Assembly: GCA_900316515.1 (NCBI GenBank)
Contig: ONDE01000005.1
Location: 62,001 to 126,000, forward strand
Length of the DNA stretch: 64,000 bases
DNA from: an uncultured Bacteroidales bacterium
GTDB lineage: Bacteria > Bacteroidota > Bacteroidia > Bacteroidales > P3
Direction of reading: 5' to 3'
Each line of letters opens with the position of its first letter. Positions within the stretch are counted from its first letter, which is position 1. A program made the position numbers and the translations under genes. The notes under the pieces were generated by a model. The model was not told the DNA's origin. It searched no databases and was given only the letters and a program-made list of their open reading frames with translations. This document shows positions 1 to 7,589 of the stretch, one piece after another.

Positions 1-532
1 TTGAGATGTTGCCCTTGATGTCGACCCATGAGGAAGTATTGTTCACACCGTTCGAGATGAGCACGGGGCTGAACTCCTTGCCTTTGCTGTCGTGCAGTAT
101 GTCGTCGGCAAAACGGGCGTCTTCGTTGGTCTTGTCGCTCTTGTAGCCCACCGGCGTCAGCGTCACACGGCCTGTCTCCATGCCGGGCTTGAAATCGAAC
201 ATGTCGCTGTAGGTAAAGCGGCCACCATTGGCATAGTTGATGATGGTGCCGTCGCCTTCCACCTTCTCGCCCTTCAAAGTCATGGGCTCGAGCGGGATAT
301 TGCCACCCTCCCACGAGAACACCGGCTGTATAAACACAGCGCAGTTCTTCTGGAAGTATTTCTGGGGAATCTGACCGGTGAACTTCACAACCACTTTGTC
401 ATCCATGGTCTCCACGGGATTGGGGTTGGCCTGATAGCGCACCTTGTTGCTGGCTTTTTTCATCTTCGACAGCCCATTGCAGCCGGCGAGAAGCACAGCT
501 GCGAGCGCCATTACGAAAAGAGTTCTCTTCAT
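1..532 (-). CDS. Predicted lipoprotein, C-terminal part beyond the window
   Basis: The reading frame starts at 532 and runs off the left edge, so only the first 177 residues are visible. The N-terminus is a lipoprotein signal: MKR, a hydrophobic run, then LLAGC with the lipidated cysteine at residue 18. The rest (for example VVVKFTGQIPQKYF and an aspartate/glycine-rich stretch) resembles the N-terminal region of Bacteroidales envelope proteins that may go on to an OmpA-type domain, but the diagnostic part is outside the window. A promoter match lies upstream at 620-651, leaving a leader of about 80 nt. Membrane attachment is well supported; the function is not known. Confidence 0.7.
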   Translation of the reverse strand, partial: MKRTLFVMALAAVLLAGCNGLSKMKKASNKVRYQANPNPVETMDDKVVVKFTGQIPQKYFQKNCAVFIQPVFSWEGGNIPLEPMTLKGEKVEGDGTIINYANGGRFTYSDMFDFKPGMETGRVTLTPVGYKSDKTNEDARFADDILHDSKGKEFSPVLISNGVNNTSSWVDIKGNIS

Positions 533-619
533 TATTGTATTATTCTTTATTGTTTTTATACACTCTATCAGCCACATACAAGGGCACTTACCCTCGTTGC
601 GGCACTATGATTCAATCTG

Positions 620-651
620 CAAATATACACACATTTTTTGAATCGTGCAAA
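620..651 (-). promoter_or_regulatory. Bacteroidetes-type promoter for the lipoprotein gene
   Basis: On the minus strand TTTG (648-651) is followed after 20 nt by TATATTTG (620-627), matching the sigma-ABfr consensus TTTG-N19/20-TAnnTTTG. Confidence 0.6.
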
Positions 652-714
652 AAACTGCCGAATTTATTTTTCCCTCACCGACACACATGCTCATGAACTC
701 GTAGAAGCATCCCC

Positions 715-3510
715 TCACTTTCTCGACGGACAGAACGACCCCACCGGACAGTATTTGCAGCAGTTTTGGTCGGCAGGAGCTGCCTCAAAAGGTATGTCCG
801 GGTTCATGATCTCTGCCGTCAACGCGGCAATCCTTTCGCGGAAATCATCCAAGTCTGGCTGGAACAGCTTGGCGTCGCCGTCGATAGTGGCCATCTGCAG
901 GTAGTCGCCCAGGTTGCCGAGGGCGTTGATGCATGTGTACAATGCCTCTTCCGATGGATGCTTGTGGCGGTATGTCAGCGCATAGCACATCAGCTGCAGC
1001 CACTTGCGCGGCATGGGGGCCCCTTCGTCCAACTTGGCCCGCGAGACAGCTATCTCCTCTCCTCTCACACCTCCGGTCTTGTAGTCGATCACTCGCATTG
1101 TGCCGTTAAAAAGGTCTATACGATCCACATATCCGCTTAGATTCACTCCTTCGGACAGGGGCATCACTATATTCTGTTCCAGTGCCACAATCTCTATCCG
1201 AGAACCTCCTTCTATCACCTCGATCTCTTTCTCCAGTGCGCGGCGCACCTGGCTCTCCGCCACCGAGTACAAGAAACGGTTGCGCCCTTCGGTGCTGCGG
1301 CCGTGGGTGTAGAACTTGTCAAAGCCTGCCTCCAACAGGTTTGGCAAGTCGGCAAGGGCGGCCTTCAGTCCGTCGACCTCTACGGCGCGCCCCAGATACG
1401 GTTCGTATATATGCTGCATCACGGCATGGACACAGGTGCCCAGCTGCGACGCGTCGAGGTCCTCCTGCATGGTGTCAGGCTCGCAGACGTCCAGTATGTA
1501 CGAGTAATAGTAATGTAGCGGACATTCGACATATACGCCCAGCGCCGTGGGCGAGAAACCCTTCTCCGCTATGCGGGCAAGGCGTCGCATCACGGCCTCG
1601 GTCTTGGCGCCCGCAGGCACAAAATCGGAACGGTGCAGGGCGGTGTCTGTGCCTGCAATGTATTCGTCCAGGTGTATATTCGGGAAGCGCGGCACCAGTT
1701 CGCTGCACACCTGCTTCAGGAATCGGCTCTCCTCGCCTTTGCTCATCGTCTCGCTCGCAGCGCTGTACACCAGATATATCGTCTCGGCCCGCTGCAGCAA
1801 CCTATAGAAGTTATAGGCATACACGCTATCCTTCTCGTTGTATGTGGGCAACCCCACGGCACGTTGCAAGTCGTAGGGTATCAGCGTGTTCTGGCTGCGG
1901 CCCGAGGGCAGCACTCCTTCGTTGGCCGAGAGCAGTATCACCCTCTTGAAGTCCAGATTGCGGGTCTCCAGCATTCCAAGCACCTGCAGGCCAGACAGCG
2001 GCCGCCCAAGGAAGGCTATATTGTGGCGCTGCGCTATGCGCACATATATCCGCTCGAAGGTGTCCAGCGTGCCTATATATGAGCCGTAGACAGGCAGCAG
2101 CTCGGCAAAATAGTCGAGTATCTCCATCAGGCCGCCGAGGGCTTGTTTCTCTTTCTTGTTGCTCTCCACTATGCCTTCCGTCACCATCTCCTTGGCCAGA
2201 AGGCGCAACAGCTCCACCACGTCGGCCGGCGTCGGCACCATGTCGGGAAAGAGGAAGGCCAGTTTGTCGCCGCCCAGCAGCGCCGTCAGTTCGGCAGCAT
2301 GGCAGCGTATGCGGTTCTCCTTGTCCAGATAGTCGTTTACCGCCTGACGCATATTCTTGCGCCCCAGCAGCCGCCCTATGTGGTAGTCGGCCAGCACCTC
2401 TACGATGTCGGCGTAATAGTAGCCGCTGGCGCTTGCCCTGCGGTATAGCGACAGCAGCCGCTGCACCAGCAGGTGCACCCCGCTGTCGGCATAGGCGAAA
2501 CCCATCGACACGTTGACCTTGTAGTCGTCTTCTTCCTTACCGGGCAGAGAGTTGAGGGTGGGTATCAGCAGGCTCTCGTCGGCCAGCACCACGGCGGTAC
2601 TCTCCGAATCCCTGAGCCAGTCGAGATGCTCCGCCAGCACCTGACCCGCATATTTGCATTGCAACACAGCCTCCGGACATTCCACAATGTTTATCTCTTT
2701 CTTCCCCTGTCCGAACAACGACGGCCCGTAGTGGCCTATCTCTGCAAACTCCTTGCTATGCTTGTTCAGGAAGTATCCTGCCTCCTGCATCTTGTCGTCG
2801 AAATAGTAGCTGTCGCCGTCAACCACCAGTTTGCCTATGCCGCGGCGCGAATACTCCTTTATGATACGCTTCTCGCACGCCGACAGGGCGTTGAAACCCA
2901 CAAAATAGATAGCCTCGTAAGGACAGCCGTCGGCAAGGGTGGCTATATTCTCAGCCACCTGGCGGTAGGCCATGCCACTGTAGGCCTTATGCTCAGCCTC
3001 AAGACGGCTGCGCAACTCGCTGTAGTAGTCGTACAGCGAATGGTAGAACTCCAGATAACTCAGCTGGAACGGACTCAGCGTCGGGTCGCTCACGTTCCAC
3101 TCGCCGATGGCTTTCTGGTCGTGCAGGTTCACAAACAAATCCTTGGCGTCGACACAGTAGCGGTCGATCTCCGAGAAGTCGCCGAGCATTATGTCGCCAA
3201 AGGCCATAAACTCCTCGAAAGTCTTATATTTCCGCTCCGGTCCGCCAACCTTCTCGTGTATCAGGTATAGGTCGAACAGCAGAAACTCGTTCTGCACTAT
3301 CTTGGCACCCCCAAGTTGTACCACAAAGTCGTCGATCACAGTCATCTGCGGCAGGAAAAAAGTGCGTCCTTCGTCGGCAGATATCTGCTCGAAGGCTCGG
3401 CGCATGAACAGCTCCGAACGGTGGTTGTTGAACACCACCAGCACCTTGTCGCTGTCTTTGGGGTGCTCGGCCAGAATCTGCCGTGCTGTCTGTTTCAGGA
3501 AAGTTTCCAT
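715..3510 (-). CDS. PD-(D/E)XK nuclease family protein (AddB-like)
   Basis: A 931-residue protein resembling the AddB subunit of AddAB double-strand-break resection enzymes. The C-terminal nuclease domain shows GYVDRID and VIDYKTGG (D809, K812) of the PD-(D/E)XK fold. Four cysteines fit the iron-sulfur staple of this family: C663 in VECPLHYYY before the nuclease motifs, and C918, C921 and C927 in CKYCPVGSFC at the extreme C-terminus. The N-terminal part looks like the inactive helicase-like region of AddB, without a convincing Walker A motif. The start overlaps the end of the upstream nucleotidyltransferase gene by 16 bp, so the two are probably cotranscribed. The usual partner, a UvrD/AddA helicase-nuclease, is not next to it here. 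Expected role: end processing for RecA-dependent repair. Confidence 0.85.
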   Translation of the reverse strand: METFLKQTARQILAEHPKDSDKVLVVFNNHRSELFMRRAFEQISADEGRTFFLPQMTVIDDFVVQLGGAKIVQNEFLLFDLYLIHEKVGGPERKYKTFEEFMAFGDIMLGDFSEIDRYCVDAKDLFVNLHDQKAIGEWNVSDPTLSPFQLSYLEFYHSLYDYYSELRSRLEAEHKAYSGMAYRQVAENIATLADGCPYEAIYFVGFNALSACEKRIIKEYSRRGIGKLVVDGDSYYFDDKMQEAGYFLNKHSKEFAEIGHYGPSLFGQGKKEINIVECPEAVLQCKYAGQVLAEHLDWLRDSESTAVVLADESLLIPTLNSLPGKEEDDYKVNVSMGFAYADSGVHLLVQRLLSLYRRASASGYYYADIVEVLADYHIGRLLGRKNMRQAVNDYLDKENRIRCHAAELTALLGGDKLAFLFPDMVPTPADVVELLRLLAKEMVTEGIVESNKKEKQALGGLMEILDYFAELLPVYGSYIGTLDTFERIYVRIAQRHNIAFLGRPLSGLQVLGMLETRNLDFKRVILLSANEGVLPSGRSQNTLIPYDLQRAVGLPTYNEKDSVYAYNFYRLLQRAETIYLVYSAASETMSKGEESRFLKQVCSELVPRFPNIHLDEYIAGTDTALHRSDFVPAGAKTEAVMRRLARIAEKGFSPTALGVYVECPLHYYYSYILDVCEPDTMQEDLDASQLGTCVHAVMQHIYEPYLGRAVEVDGLKAALADLPNLLEAGFDKFYTHGRSTEGRNRFLYSVAESQVRRALEKEIEVIEGGSRIEIVALEQNIVMPLSEGVNLSGYVDRIDLFNGTMRVIDYKTGGVRGEEIAVSRAKLDEGAPMPRKWLQLMCYALTYRHKHPSEEALYTCINALGNLGDYLQMATIDGDAKLFQPDLDDFRERIAALTAEIMNPDIPFEAAPADQNCCKYCPVGSFCPSRK

Positions 3511-4172
3511 CGTTTTGCCAATTCAAGGGTTTCTGGTTTGCCCACGTCGAGCCATCGGTCGGCGGGGTGTATGTAGCTGCCTATGCGGTGGCCTTCCAGG
3601 CTCAGGCGTATGTATTCGTCTATCACGGGGTATGGGTGGTCGGCCTCGGGCAGCAGCGCGAAGAGCGCCGGCGAGACAACCGAGATACCGCTGAATGCAA
3701 GCCCATGCTCCGCCCGTCCAACAAGCCTCCCCTCCCCGTCAAACTCCAGCAGCCGCTTGGTCTCCCTGCTACTCACGCACAGCGTCACCAGGTTGCCGTC
3801 GGCCTCGTGCTTCCGCTCCACATCCCGCAGGTCTATCTCCGACAGTATATCCACATTGTGCACCAATATATTCCCTGTGCCTGCGAACAGTGGCGCAGCC
3901 TTCTTCAAGCCGCCGCCGGTGTCCAGCAGCAGGCCGCTCTCGTCGCTGATGTCGACCTTCGCCTTCCATCGCTGGCTGCCGACAAAGGCGCGCATCTTGT
4001 CGGCAAAATGGTGTATGTTCACCACTATGTGCTCTATTCCGGCCGCCTCCAGCGTATGTATGGTGCGCTCCAGCAGCGTCATGCCACCCACCTCGACCAA
4101 GGCCTTCGGCCTGTCGTCGGTCAGCGGCCTCAGCCGCGTCCCCAACCCCGCAGCAAGAACAAATCCTTCCAT
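3495..4172 (-). CDS. NDP-sugar nucleotidyltransferase (MurU/RmlA-like)
   Basis: The protein begins with the nucleotidyltransferase signature FVLAAGLGTRLRPLT, followed by the conserved PKALVEVGG lysine region, and later carries HNVDIL, the Asp-containing metal/nucleotide site. This is the GT-A fold that joins a sugar 1-phosphate to a nucleotide; the short length (225 residues) and lack of a left-handed beta-helix point to the MurU-like group rather than GlmU. The frame is open upstream to 4217, but I chose the ATG at 4172 because the signature must lie close to the N-terminus. It overlaps the AddB-like gene downstream. The substrate cannot be told from the sequence. Confidence 0.85.
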   Translation of the reverse strand: MEGFVLAAGLGTRLRPLTDDRPKALVEVGGMTLLERTIHTLEAAGIEHIVVNIHHFADKMRAFVGSQRWKAKVDISDESGLLLDTGGGLKKAAPLFAGTGNILVHNVDILSEIDLRDVERKHEADGNLVTLCVSSRETKRLLEFDGEGRLVGRAEHGLAFSGISVVSPALFALLPEADHPYPVIDEYIRLSLEGHRIGSYIHPADRWLDVGKPETLELAKRWKLS

Positions 4173-4236
4173 AATAGAGTAATTGTAATATTCAAAATAA
4201 CGACAAACTGATGCCAATATTGCCTACTCCCTAACA

Positions 4237-4268
4237 GAAAAGAGAGGCTCGGGAAGAGCCTCTCTTTT
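4237..4268 (-). terminator. Rho-independent terminator of tmRNA
   Basis: On the minus strand an AAAAGAGAGGCTC / GAGCCTCTCTTTT hairpin with a short loop and a U-rich end lies directly after the tmRNA 3' end. The arms are complementary over about 12 bp. Confidence 0.85.
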
Positions 4269-4269
4269 G

Positions 4270-4662
4270 TGGAGCTGGAGGGAGTCGAACCCTCGTCCAA
4301 ACAGTTAACAGATGTGCTTTCTACATGCTTATCCGATGGTTGGTTGTCGGGGTGGCTCCGGACATCGGCACCCAAGGCCACCCGTAGCCTCTAAAAGGTT
4401 CACCACTGTTCCGAGGCGCCGCAGTGGCTATCCCGTCTATACCTGCACCTCCTGGTCAGCAGCCGACGGTCGGGGCGGCTGGGAGATGTCTCGTTCCTGC
4501 GCCTTGCGCGGGAATTAAGCCGAACTTACTGTGCTTCGGTTAGGCAGCGAGAGCGTAGTTGTTTTCGCCAATTATTGTTTTGCGTCTGTTTTCAAGGCCT
4601 CTGGCGCGTCGGCCTGCATGCTTACAAACCCATTATCCCTGCTGTCAAAACCAAGCAGCCCC
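4270..4662 (-). ncRNA. ssrA: Transfer-messenger RNA (tmRNA)
   Basis: The 5' end reads GGGGCTG and pairs with CAGCTCC at the 3' end to form the tRNA-like acceptor stem (one G-U pair). The T arm has the GGTTCGACTCC pattern at the 3' end. The tag reading frame at 4540-4569, read on the minus strand, encodes GENNYALAA followed by TAA, the tag known from Bacteroidota. No CCA is encoded. It rescues stalled ribosomes together with SmpB, which is not in this window. I found no clear promoter in the 70 nt upstream, which is filled by a short tandem repeat; the tRNA-Asp terminator lies just beyond. Confidence 0.97.
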
Positions 4663-4672
4663 GTTGTAATGG

Positions 4673-4718
4673 TTTACTGTTTACAGTTTACAGTTTACGG
4701 TTGGTTTACGGTTTAACG
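4673..4718. repeat. Heptamer array (TTTACAG/TTTACGG units)
   Basis: Repeated 7-bp steps of TTTACAG and TTTACGG fill the gap between the tmRNA 5' end and the tRNA-Asp terminator. It is one of several arrays of this kind in the window. Confidence 0.7.
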
Positions 4719-4731
4719 TTTGTAACGACAC

Positions 4732-4760
4732 AAAAAAAGTTCCCTTCAAGGAGAACTTCT
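4732..4760 (-). terminator. Rho-independent terminator of tRNA-Asp
   Basis: The minus strand reads AAGTTCTC, a six-base loop, GGGAACTT and then seven T residues: an 8-bp stem with one G-U pair followed by a U tract. Confidence 0.8.
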
Positions 4761-4768
4761 TTTTTGTT

Positions 4769-4846
4769 TGGCGGTCCGGACGAGACTCGAACTCGCGACC
4801 CCATGCGTGACAGGCATGTATTCTAACCAAACTGAACTACCGGACC
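4769..4846 (-). tRNA. tRNA-Asp (anticodon GUC)
   Basis: A cloverleaf is visible: acceptor GGTCCGG / CCGGACC, a D arm with GTTCAG...GGTTAGAAT, anticodon stem-loop CATGC CTGTCAC GCATG with anticodon GTC, T arm GCGAG TTCGAGT CTCGT, discriminator G and an encoded CCA (4769-4771). It closely resembles tRNA-Asp of other bacteria. A promoter match lies at 4891-4921. Confidence 0.97.
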
Positions 4847-4890
4847 AATCCGTCTTTTCAGACAAGTGCTTTTTGTCTCGAAAGCGGGTG

Positions 4891-4921
4891 CAAAAGTACG
4901 AACATTTTTGAAACTGGCAAA
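4891..4921 (-). promoter_or_regulatory. Promoter of tRNA-Asp
   Basis: Minus strand: TTTG (4918-4921), 19 nt, TACTTTTG (4891-4898). The same -7 octamer and spacing recur in front of tRNA-His. Confidence 0.75.
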
Positions 4922-4930
4922 AATTTTTTT

Positions 4931-4963
4931 GAATTAAGAATTAATAATTAAGAATTAATAGTT
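4931..4963. repeat. AT-rich AATTAAG/AATTAAT array
   Basis: Short AAGAATTAAT-type units are repeated between tRNA-Asp and tRNA-His. No gene is seen in this interval. Confidence 0.5.
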
Positions 4964-5074
4964 GGTTTACAGTATTTTAAGCAAACAAAAAAATTATCTT
5001 TAACGGAGAATACAAAGGGATAAATGGTGTCTGTGCAGGGCATTTTTTGTCAAAATCACCCGAATTGGGGAGAC

Positions 5075-5105
5075 AAAAAAAGAGAGACCAATTCGGTCTC
5101 TCTCT
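5075..5105 (-). terminator. Rho-independent terminator of tRNA-His
   Basis: Minus strand: AGAGAGACC, loop GAATT, GGTCTCTCT, then a run of T. It directly follows the tRNA 3' end. Confidence 0.85.
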
Positions 5106-5183
5106 TGGGGTGGGAGGTGGGGTTCGAACCCACGACCTCCAGATCCACAATCTGGCGCTCTAACCAGCTGAACTACGCCCACC
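5106..5183 (-). tRNA. tRNA-His (anticodon GUG)
   Basis: Anticodon arm CCAGA TTGTGGA TCTGG with anticodon GTG; T arm GTGGG TTCGAAC CCCAC; D arm GTTCAGCTGGTTAGAGC. The extra 5' guanosine typical of tRNA-His (position -1, at 5183) faces C73, and CCA is encoded (5106-5108). One acceptor-stem position appears as C opposite T. The cognate hisS is elsewhere in the window. Confidence 0.97.
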
Positions 5184-5213
5184 GTGTAGATTTTGGACTC
5201 TCAAAATCGGGTG

Positions 5214-5244
5214 CAAAAGTACACACATTTTGGAAACTGACAAA
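5214..5244 (-). promoter_or_regulatory. Promoter of tRNA-His
   Basis: Minus strand: TTTG (5241-5244), 19 nt, TACTTTTG (5214-5221), identical in architecture to the tRNA-Asp promoter. Confidence 0.75.
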
Positions 5245-5345
5245 ATATTTTTGTGTTTTTTATGACAAAATACTGATTTACAATAACAATTATCGCATGT
5301 ACGATGTGTCGGCCATACAAAAACGAGGGTGTGTGAAGCGGTGTA

Positions 5346-6836
5346 TCAGTGTTTTTTGAAGGCGGGCAGCAGGACGATGGCCGACGCAACGAGGCCGTAG
5401 TACATGGGGTCGGCGGGCAGATGCAGAAGGCCAGCGATGAGCATGACGGCTGTGCCCGTGATCATGCTGAGGGTGACGGCGCGGGGAAGGAAGCGTCCAG
5501 GCAGCCACAGGGCGAAGCTCAGCGGCAGGAGGAGTGCCGCTGCGCGGAGGCCCAGGGAGAGGAATCCGAGGTCGTTGATGAAGGAGCCGCGCACGAAGTG
5601 GGCGGCGGCGACGCCCAGCGCCAGCAGCACGATGATGCTGAGGCGTGTCTGTGCCAGCTGTCCGAGTCGCGGCGTGCGACGCAGCAGCGCCAGTAGGTTG
5701 CCGTAAACGTCTCTTGTGAGGATGGTGGCGGCGCCGAGCACGAGGCCGCTGCCGCAGCCGAGGATGTTGATGAGCAGGGTGCCCAAGGCAATGCCGCCGA
5801 GCCAGGCGGGCAGATGTGCGAGGATGAATGTGGGGAAGGCCTGGAGCGAGTTTTCGAGGACGCCGATGCCTGCGGGGAGGCTCTCCCCTGCCCTTTGCAG
5901 GGCGGCTGCTTCGGCGGCGGTGACGTAATGGCCGCGCATGTACATGCCTACCAGAGTGCAGGCGGCGCCGATGAGTGGAATGAGTGCGGCGCAGTAGACG
6001 GCGCCGCGGCGTGCCTTGCGGGTGGTGGCTGCCGACCAGATGGCCTGGGCGTAGGTCTGTGTGCACACGACGCCGAGTGTGAGGGAGAGGCAGCCGCCGA
6101 GGTCTTTGAGCGGTCCGCGGGCCAAGAAGGTGCCGTAGCGGCGGTGTATGTCCTCGACGGAGGAGATGTCGTTCATGGCCGCCAGCTGCGGGGTTTCGTA
6201 CAAGGCGGAGATGCTCTGGCGGATGCCGTCGAGGCCGTTGCCTATCTTCCACACGGCGATGCCTGCCGCCAGGGAGCTGATGTAGAGCAGTGCCAGTTTC
6301 ACGATGCCGCCGGCGCCGGCGCTCTTGATGCCGCCGAAGAACACCAGCATAGCTATGAGCAGGGCACCGATGGCCAGGGCCGCACCGAGCGGGAGGCCGA
6401 AGAGGCTGGTGATCATTGCCGACGAGGATAGGAGCTGGGAGGTGATGCTGATGAAGATTCCGATGAGGAAGAGGATGGAGCCCACTGTCTCGGCGCGGCG
6501 GCCGTACTGTTTGCGCACCACTTCCATCAGCGTGGAGCAGCCGCTGCGGCGTAGGGGGCCGGCGTAGATGATGCCGAGGAGCAGGGCGCCGAGTGCGGCG
6601 CCGATGGTGAACCACCATGCCGAGAGGCCGAAGGAGAAGGCCAGCTGAGCGGTGCCGATTGTCGACTGTCCGCCGACGAGGGTGCCGAGGATGGCGCCGC
6701 ACACCATCCACGAGCCTGCGCGGCCGCCTGTGGTGAAGCTGCGGGCGTCCTTGACTTTGCGGCCAGAAAAGACACTCACCGCCAGCAGGAGGCCGACGGT
6801 GAGTATGATTCCAATAATATGTACTATCGTAATCAC
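5346..6836 (-). CDS. Sodium:solute symporter (SSS family)
   Basis: A 496-residue membrane protein with about 13 hydrophobic segments and the SSS-family N-terminal features: a first helix, then GRKVKDARSFTTGGRAG and GTLVGGQSTIGTAQLAF, the region of the sodium site. Members import small organic solutes with Na+. It is downstream of iorA and iorB in the same direction with a 35-bp gap to iorB, so it may carry an amino acid or aryl acid linked to that pathway; this is inference from position. The gene is GC-rich and a long overlapping antisense/alternate frame exists, which is a composition shadow. Confidence 0.88.
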   Translation of the reverse strand: MITIVHIIGIILTVGLLLAVSVFSGRKVKDARSFTTGGRAGSWMVCGAILGTLVGGQSTIGTAQLAFSFGLSAWWFTIGAALGALLLGIIYAGPLRRSGCSTLMEVVRKQYGRRAETVGSILFLIGIFISITSQLLSSSAMITSLFGLPLGAALAIGALLIAMLVFFGGIKSAGAGGIVKLALLYISSLAAGIAVWKIGNGLDGIRQSISALYETPQLAAMNDISSVEDIHRRYGTFLARGPLKDLGGCLSLTLGVVCTQTYAQAIWSAATTRKARRGAVYCAALIPLIGAACTLVGMYMRGHYVTAAEAAALQRAGESLPAGIGVLENSLQAFPTFILAHLPAWLGGIALGTLLINILGCGSGLVLGAATILTRDVYGNLLALLRRTPRLGQLAQTRLSIIVLLALGVAAAHFVRGSFINDLGFLSLGLRAAALLLPLSFALWLPGRFLPRAVTLSMITGTAVMLIAGLLHLPADPMYYGLVASAIVLLPAFKKH

Positions 6837-6871
6837 TTGTTAGGCGGACGGGGAGGTCCGCGTTCCCAGGG

Positions 6872-7435
6872 TTATTTGGCGGCGCGGCCGGCGCGGATGG
6901 CCTTGATGTTGGTCTCGACGACAGCGTCGCCCTTGCGGCCGAAGATGGCCTTGATGGCTTTCTCGAGTTCCTCGAAGGGCAGCTCAAGGTAGGGAGCGGC
7001 AGCGCCGAGGAGCACCATGTTGCCGCGGGCGTTGAGTTCCTTGGCGATGGCGTTGGCGTTGAAGCTGACGCACTTCTTCAGCTTGGCGAGTTCGGCGTTG
7101 ACCTTCTCGATATCGGGATAGTTCTTGATATTGATGAAGGGGTCGCTGTTGGTGATGACGGCGCCGTCGGGAGCCAGGAAGGGGAGGTAGCGGAGTGCTT
7201 CCATGGGCTCGGAGCTGAGGATGATGTCGGCCTTGCCTTCGGGGATGACGTCGGCGAAGATGGGGTCGGAGCTGATGCGGAGGTGGCTGAAGACGGAGCC
7301 GCCGCGCTGGCTCATGCCGTGAATCTCGCTCTGCTTGACGTTCATGCCCAGGTTGAGGGCTGCGTCGCTGATGATCTTGGCCACGGAGACGATACCGTCG
7401 CCGCCTACGCCGCAAAGTATGATGTCTTTTTTCAT
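6872..7435 (-). CDS. iorB: Indolepyruvate oxidoreductase subunit beta
   Basis: A 187-residue protein of the pyruvate/2-ketoisovalerate oxidoreductase gamma-type fold: DIILCGVGGDGIVSVAKII near the N-terminus, then SEIHGMSQRGGSVFSHLR, typical of IorB. With IorA it converts arylpyruvates (from Trp, Phe, Tyr transamination) to aryl-acetyl-CoA, CO2 and reduced ferredoxin. It lies 154 bp downstream of iorA; that gap contains repeated AGTTAAG-like words but no gene. Amino-acid fermentation is the likely setting. Confidence 0.92.
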   Translation of the reverse strand: MKKDIILCGVGGDGIVSVAKIISDAALNLGMNVKQSEIHGMSQRGGSVFSHLRISSDPIFADVIPEGKADIILSSEPMEALRYLPFLAPDGAVITNSDPFINIKNYPDIEKVNAELAKLKKCVSFNANAIAKELNARGNMVLLGAAAPYLELPFEELEKAIKAIFGRKGDAVVETNIKAIRAGRAAK

Positions 7436-7589
7436 ATCTAAATTTATTTTTGGTAGTTAAGTAGGTAAGTAGTTATCGCTTCGCTCGCCCTGCGGGCAGT
7501 AGTTAAGGCAAATGAAACGTCTTTTGCTGTATGCTGGTGCTATTGTCTTAACTACTTAACTACTGTCTGCTTTACTACTAATTACTAAC

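Noticed and set aside
4312..4826. Short frames across the tmRNA and tRNA-Asp
   Set aside because: They overlap structured RNA genes on the other strand and show no protein features.
5290..6987. Long alternate reading frame (565 codons) over the symporter gene
   Set aside because: Arg/His/Pro-rich composition typical of a frame shadow in GC-rich coding DNA; the symporter frame has clear family motifs.
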